A stretch of DNA of 64,000 bases. Source: JAAXHB01 sp965214945 (GTDB lineage Bacteria > Actinomycetota > Acidimicrobiia > Acidimicrobiales > Aldehydirespiratoraceae). Each line of letters opens with the position of its first letter. Within the stretch, counting starts at the first letter, position 1. Below are positions 60,868 through 64,000 of the stretch, piece after piece. The position numbers and the translations under genes were made by a program. The notes under the pieces are model-generated. The model was not told where the DNA came from, made no database searches, and worked only from the letters and a program-made list of their open reading frames with translations. Location: the NCBI GenBank assembly GCA_965214945.1, contig OZ244029.1, positions 124,001 through 188,000 on the forward strand. Reading direction: 5' to 3'.

Positions 60868-62256
60868 TTATCGGTGTAGGTCTGCGTAGGCGGACCGGAG
60901 CGTCGCCTCGCCGGATTCCTCAGTGCCGTCGGCGTGGACGATGGGCTCATCCGCGCGTCCAAACTCTGGGTAGAAGTCCGTCTGGAACTCGGCCATGTCG
61001 AGGCCCTCGATTTCCACCTCAGGCGGCACGCGCAGCAGGTTGAGCTTCTTGAGTATCCACGAGGCGATGTAGCCCGTGAAGAACGCCAGCGGTACCAGCG
61101 TTGCGAGGCCCACAAGCTGACCGAGGAACGTCGTCTCCACGCTGTTCACGCCTGTGGGGAAGCCGACGGCGAAGATGCCGACCGCCATCACGCCCCAGAA
61201 GCCCATGACGCCGTGAACCGCCACCGCACCGACCGCGTCGTCGATGCGGGCCCTGCGCTCGATCCAGTTGCCGCAGTGGTAGGCGAGGCCTGCTGAGAAG
61301 AATGCAAGCAGCAGCACCAGCGACGGATTGTAGATATCGGCGCCAGCAGACACCGCCACCACGCCAGCGAGGCCTCCGGACAAGGTCCAGAACGGGTCGC
61401 CCTTGGCGAAGATGTAACCGCCCGCGAAGCCGCCCGCGAAGCCCATCGTGATAGTGAACGTGATGGCCGACAGAGTCGCCGGGCTGAAATAGATATTCGC
61501 CCAGCCGGGCACGGTGTCGGTGGTGATCGCGAGACAGGCCGCGTAGAACGCGTAGAAGGCAGTGAAGATGATCATCAGGCCCATCAGCGTGAGGTGCAGG
61601 TTGTGGGGCTTGAAAGCCCGTGCGCCTCCGTTCTTGTCGTATTTCCCGATTCTCGGCCCCAGGTTGAACAGAACACCCAACGCGAAGATGCCGGAGATGC
61701 CGTGCACCACGCCCGAAGCGGCGAAGTCGTGGTAACCGAAATGGGTTGTCAGCCAGCCGCCGTAGCTCCATCCCCAGGCCGCGGCCACGACCCAGACCAG
61801 ACCGCCCATCAGGGCCGTCAGCCAGAGATAGGCCGAGATGCGGATGCGCTCTAGCACCGAGCCCGACATGATCGACCCGGTCGTCCAGGAGAACAGGACG
61901 AACGCGGCCCAGAACACGCCGCTGATGTTGTCTCCTAGGTTCGGTCCCATCGAGCCGTCCCAAGGCACGCCGTAGCCGTCACCGCAGAAATAGGCGCCTT
62001 CACCGGCTTTGCCCGCTCCGTCGGATGAGACGGTGAACTTGAGTCCCTCTTCCATGCAGAAGTAGACGTACCAGCCGAGGTAGTAGAACGTCGGCGTGAC
62101 GACAGCGATCGTCATGATGTTCTTCATGGCCGTCGACATGATGTTCTTGCGGCGGCTAACGCCAGCTTCATAGGTCATAAAGCCCACATGCAGCAGCCAC
62201 ATGATCGCGACGGTGAAGAAGTAGTAAGCCTCGGTGAACACAGTGTCCACTGTCAT
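60868..62256 (-). CDS. amt: Amt-family ammonium/methylammonium channel
   Basis: 462 residues, with GGAGG before ATG 62256. Eleven or so membrane helices. The twin-His pore pair is visible: His185 in SGVVHGISG and His348 in AVAVHGVMGFWG. The long extracellular loop 65-105 has two Cys. It heads the operon ending in tdm. Amt genes next to tmm/tdm are known from other marine methylated-amine users and may carry ammonium or methylamines. The cytosolic tail is acidic (DMAEFQTDFYPEFGRADEP). Confidence 0.93.
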   Translation of the reverse strand: MTVDTVFTEAYYFFTVAIMWLLHVGFMTYEAGVSRRKNIMSTAMKNIMTIAVVTPTFYYLGWYVYFCMEEGLKFTVSSDGAGKAGEGAYFCGDGYGVPWDGSMGPNLGDNISGVFWAAFVLFSWTTGSIMSGSVLERIRISAYLWLTALMGGLVWVVAAAWGWSYGGWLTTHFGYHDFAASGVVHGISGIFALGVLFNLGPRIGKYDKNGGARAFKPHNLHLTLMGLMIIFTAFYAFYAACLAITTDTVPGWANIYFSPATLSAITFTITMGFAGGFAGGYIFAKGDPFWTLSGGLAGVVAVSAGADIYNPSLVLLLAFFSAGLAYHCGNWIERRARIDDAVGAVAVHGVMGFWGVMAVGIFAVGFPTGVNSVETTFLGQLVGLATLVPLAFFTGYIASWILKKLNLLRVPPEVEIEGLDMAEFQTDFYPEFGRADEPIVHADGTEESGEATLRSAYADLHR

Positions 62257-62295
62257 CGACTCACCTCCAATGCTTCTTGTCCGATTGTACTTAAT

Positions 62296-62313
62296 CCGGC
62301 CCCTGTGGGCCGG
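62296..62313. promoter_or_regulatory. Palindrome 40 bp before amt (possible operator)
   Basis: ccggcccctgtgggccgg, a 7-bp perfect inverted repeat with a 4-nt loop in otherwise AT-richer DNA (62270-62330). On the minus strand TACAAT follows it and would suit a -10 box, which would put the palindrome over the -35 region of the amt operon. It has no T-run, so a terminator is less likely. Confidence 0.45.
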
Positions 62314-62384
62314 ACTTCGTTACAATAGCACACTGCCCGCGGCTACGCCAAGCAGAGCCTTGGAGGGCCTTGGCTCGGCCCGGC

Positions 62385-62768
62385 TTAGGGGACTTCGACC
62401 CTGACGTCGGTGACTTCGCCTGTCTGGGCGTTGATCGTCACGGCGGTGTGACGCAAGAAGTCGTCGCGGCCGCCGTCGGGGTCGCGGATGGTGAACACCA
62501 CAATCCACGCGGTGGAAGTCATGCCCTGGCGCAGCAGTTTGGCGTCGGAGCGCTCGGGCACGAAATCGATCTCGGCTAGCGCTGTGGCAATGGCCTCGTC
62601 CTTGCCCACATCGGGTTGCCAGCAGCCGCGCAGCGGGCCCCAGATGGTGAGCAACAGCACCACCCCGACCACGATGAGCAGCTTGGTGCGGCCAGGCATC
62701 GCCTTGAGGCGCTCTGTGAGGCCCCTTGGGCCGCCGGACGCCTCAGGCCGTGTGTCGGGGGCTGGCAC
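62385..62768 (-). CDS. Membrane-anchored PepSY-like small protein
   Basis: 127 residues from GTG 62768. Basic N-terminus, one membrane helix (LLIVVGVVLLLTIWGPL), then an extracytoplasmic domain starting KDEAIATALAEIDFVPE and ending NAQTGEVTDVRVEVP, which resembles PepSY domains. Function unknown. It lies between the XRE-cupin regulator and amt on the same strand. Confidence 0.55.
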   Translation of the reverse strand: MPAPDTRPEASGGPRGLTERLKAMPGRTKLLIVVGVVLLLTIWGPLRGCWQPDVGKDEAIATALAEIDFVPERSDAKLLRQGMTSTAWIVVFTIRDPDGGRDDFLRHTAVTINAQTGEVTDVRVEVP

Positions 62769-62777
62769 CTGGGCGGC

Positions 62778-62993
62778 CTAGGCGTCAGCCTTGCGGGGCG
62801 AGCGCACCAAGAAGCGCAGGATGATGTAGCCGGCTACATGCGAAAGGGTGAACACGAAGAGCATCCACCACAGAGTGGCCTTGATGCTGTAGCGGCGTTC
62901 GCGGCACTCCCAGAACGTGAGCCCCACAGCGGCGAGCAGAAGCAACCACAGCAGGAGACTGTCTTGACGGCTGAAGAGGTATAGCAGGCCCAT
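62778..62993 (-). CDS. Two-span membrane protein, hypothetical
   Basis: 71 residues from ATG 62993. Two hydrophobic helices (about 10-30 and 41-62) flank a short charged loop (WECRERRYSIKA). The tail is basic (FLVRSPRKADA). The stop lies ten bases before the GTG of the PepSY-like gene. No family recognised. Confidence 0.5.
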   Translation of the reverse strand: MGLLYLFSRQDSLLLWLLLLAAVGLTFWECRERRYSIKATLWWMLFVFTLSHVAGYIILRFLVRSPRKADA

Positions 62994-63055
62994 GGTCGTT
63001 GGTCCGTCGGTCGTCGTTATGAGCGAGTGTTGATGGGTGCGGCGGCCCCCCAAAC

Positions 63056-63081
63056 GCTACTCGCTCGCGCTACTCGCTCGC
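63056..63081. repeat. 13-bp tandem duplication across the XRE-cupin stop
   Basis: gctactcgctcgc at 63056-63068 and 63069-63081, perfect. The gene's TAG (minus strand, 63070-63072) falls in the second copy. Confidence 0.92.
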
Positions 63082-63771
63082 AGGGTAGACCTTGATCGAT
63101 ATGAACCGCACCGGCAGATCGATCAGCTCCACGGGGCCATGGGCCACTTCACCGTGGATCTGCATGGTGTCACCGGCGTTGAGCCGGTAGTGTTTGCCGC
63201 CGTACCCGTAGTCGACAGACCCCTCGAGCATGTGGAGAAACTCCACACCGGGATGCTGGTATAGCGGGAACACGTCGCCGGGCTCGGTGATGGTGGCGAT
63301 CATCGGTTCGATCACCCGGCTGGGACCGCGCAGCGTGCCCAGATCCTGGTAGAGCCGGCCGGGGCCGCCGCCCTGGTGGTGGATCTCGTGGCCTTCGCCG
63401 GCGCGCACGATCACCAGGTCGTGCTCCTCGTCGAGACCTCTGAACAGCGCCGTCACCGGCACCTGCGCTGTGGCGGCCAGCCGCACCAGCGTGGACAGAC
63501 TGGGCGCGCTCTGGCCGTGCTCGATCTTGGAGAGCATCCCCAGCGAGAGACCGGAACTCTCCGCGAAGGCCGACATCGTCAGGCCCAACCCCTGCCGCAG
63601 GTCGCGCACCCTGGCCCCCACCACGCGGCACACTTCGGCAGTGTCGAGCGACGAGGTGAGATGCAGCGCATCAGGATCGCTGGCAGCGGGGCCTCGTCCG
63701 GCAGCGCCCCCGCGGGCGGCCTCGGAGCCCCTCTCGGGCGTGAGGCTCGCCGCCGACGCTGGATTCACCAT
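63070..63771 (-). CDS. XRE-family regulator with C-terminal cupin
   Basis: 233 residues from ATG 63771 (AGGA upstream). After a Gly/Ala/Arg-rich leader, a helix-turn-helix at about 50-105 (LRQGLGLTMSAFAESSGLSLGMLSKIEHGQ) and a cupin at about 165-230 (HPGVEFLHMLEGSVDYGYGG, LNAGDTMQIHGEVAHGP). Such regulators sense small ligands and often control amine or amino-acid catabolism. It is a good candidate controller of the downstream amt/tdm and tmm genes, which is inference. Confidence 0.88.
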   Translation of the reverse strand: MVNPASAASLTPERGSEAARGGAAGRGPAASDPDALHLTSSLDTAEVCRVVGARVRDLRQGLGLTMSAFAESSGLSLGMLSKIEHGQSAPSLSTLVRLAATAQVPVTALFRGLDEEHDLVIVRAGEGHEIHHQGGGPGRLYQDLGTLRGPSRVIEPMIATITEPGDVFPLYQHPGVEFLHMLEGSVDYGYGGKHYRLNAGDTMQIHGEVAHGPVELIDLPVRFISIKVYPASE

Positions 63772-63899
63772 GTTGATCCTGCCAAGTCCATGCCGTGATT
63801 GTGCGCGGGCGGCTGATCGCGGGCTACCCGTCCACACGACCTGGCGCCTGCTGAAGCGACCGGGCCTGCCCTCACCGTGCGATCTAGCATCGCGGCATC

Positions 63900-64000
63900 C
63901 TGATCTTGTTCCGGCACGCTCGCACTTCTAACAATGCCCAGGCCCGGTTGCAGGGCCAGTTTGACTCGCCGCTCGACAAAGTGGGGCTCCGGCAGGCTGC
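63900..64000 (+). CDS. Histidine phosphatase family protein (5' fragment, runs off right edge)
   Basis: The plus frame reads LILFRHARTSNNAQARLQGQ and then DSPLDKVGLRQA, the catalytic RH(G/A)xT and following motif of the phosphoglycerate-mutase/histidine-phosphatase family. The frame opens after a TAG at 63885-63887 but offers no ATG or GTG before the motif; CTG 63900 or TTG 63906 would have to serve. The rest lies outside the window. Confidence 0.65.
   Translation, partial: MILFRHARTSNNAQARLQGQFDSPLDKVGLRQA

Overview
The window is high-GC DNA from an actinomycete-type bacterium. It uses GTG starts often, with many 4-base ATGA/GTGA stop-start overlaps. It carries a mycothiol-type cysteine ligase (mshC), an F420-type luciferase-like oxidoreductase, an actinobacterial poly-Thr secreted protein and a small bacterial SRP RNA. 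Together with a trimethylamine/TMAO pathway, this best fits an uncultivated marine (possibly host-associated) member of the Acidimicrobiia or a near relative. That placement is an inference; no marker tree could be run.

Layout. 1-1020: left-edge DNA N4-cytosine methyltransferase. 1195-5007: 5'-3' exonuclease, methylmalonyl-CoA epimerase, recR and dnaX. 5115-15553: a 9.8 kb accessory block between two identical 332-bp direct repeats, each holding an SRP RNA gene and tRNA-Ser(GGA). The block carries an ABC importer, a hydantoinase/dihydropyrimidinase, two nitrilase-family amidases, an LLM oxidoreductase and a decayed hisC with a run of 16 G. 15564-21507: a membrane-anchored unknown, a DM13 protein, a class IV aminotransferase, tadA, tRNA-Ser(CGA), 1-Cys peroxiredoxin and an enolase-superfamily dehydratase. 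21645-31612: NAD salvage (pncA, pncB), ABC exporter, polyprenyl synthase, prfC, P450, a dehydrogenase-like protein and tRNA-Ala. 31686-36097: a redox/cell-surface operon (MauE-like, a Tat-exported Cys-rich MauA-like protein fused to SLH repeats, MauD-like thioredoxin, membrane protein) preceded by a broken PIN toxin and its antitoxin. 36185-53431: a mixed metabolic region (PhyH, SDR, MBL, cyclophilin, hydroxybutyryl-CoA dehydrogenase, HAD, beta-propeller, cysS, mshC, old-yellow-enzyme, MFS, enoyl-CoA hydratase, DUF4143 ATPase, VOC proteins).

53485-62256 is the most coherent metabolic unit. A trimethylamine monooxygenase (tmm) makes TMAO. A DUF1989-GcvT fusion matches the TMAO demethylase Tdm, which releases dimethylamine and formaldehyde. 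An Amt-type channel heads the tdm operon. An alanine/serine-glyoxylate aminotransferase and an L-malyl-CoA lyase supply two steps of a serine-type C1 cycle. Four small membrane proteins, two of them under 50 residues, sit between amt and tdm and look like unrecognised partners. An XRE-cupin regulator lies just upstream.

A second theme is structural. Short tandem duplications (about 11-22 bp units) repeatedly sit on or next to stop and start codons, and longer ~34-bp direct repeats spaced 74-75 bp lie upstream of genes.
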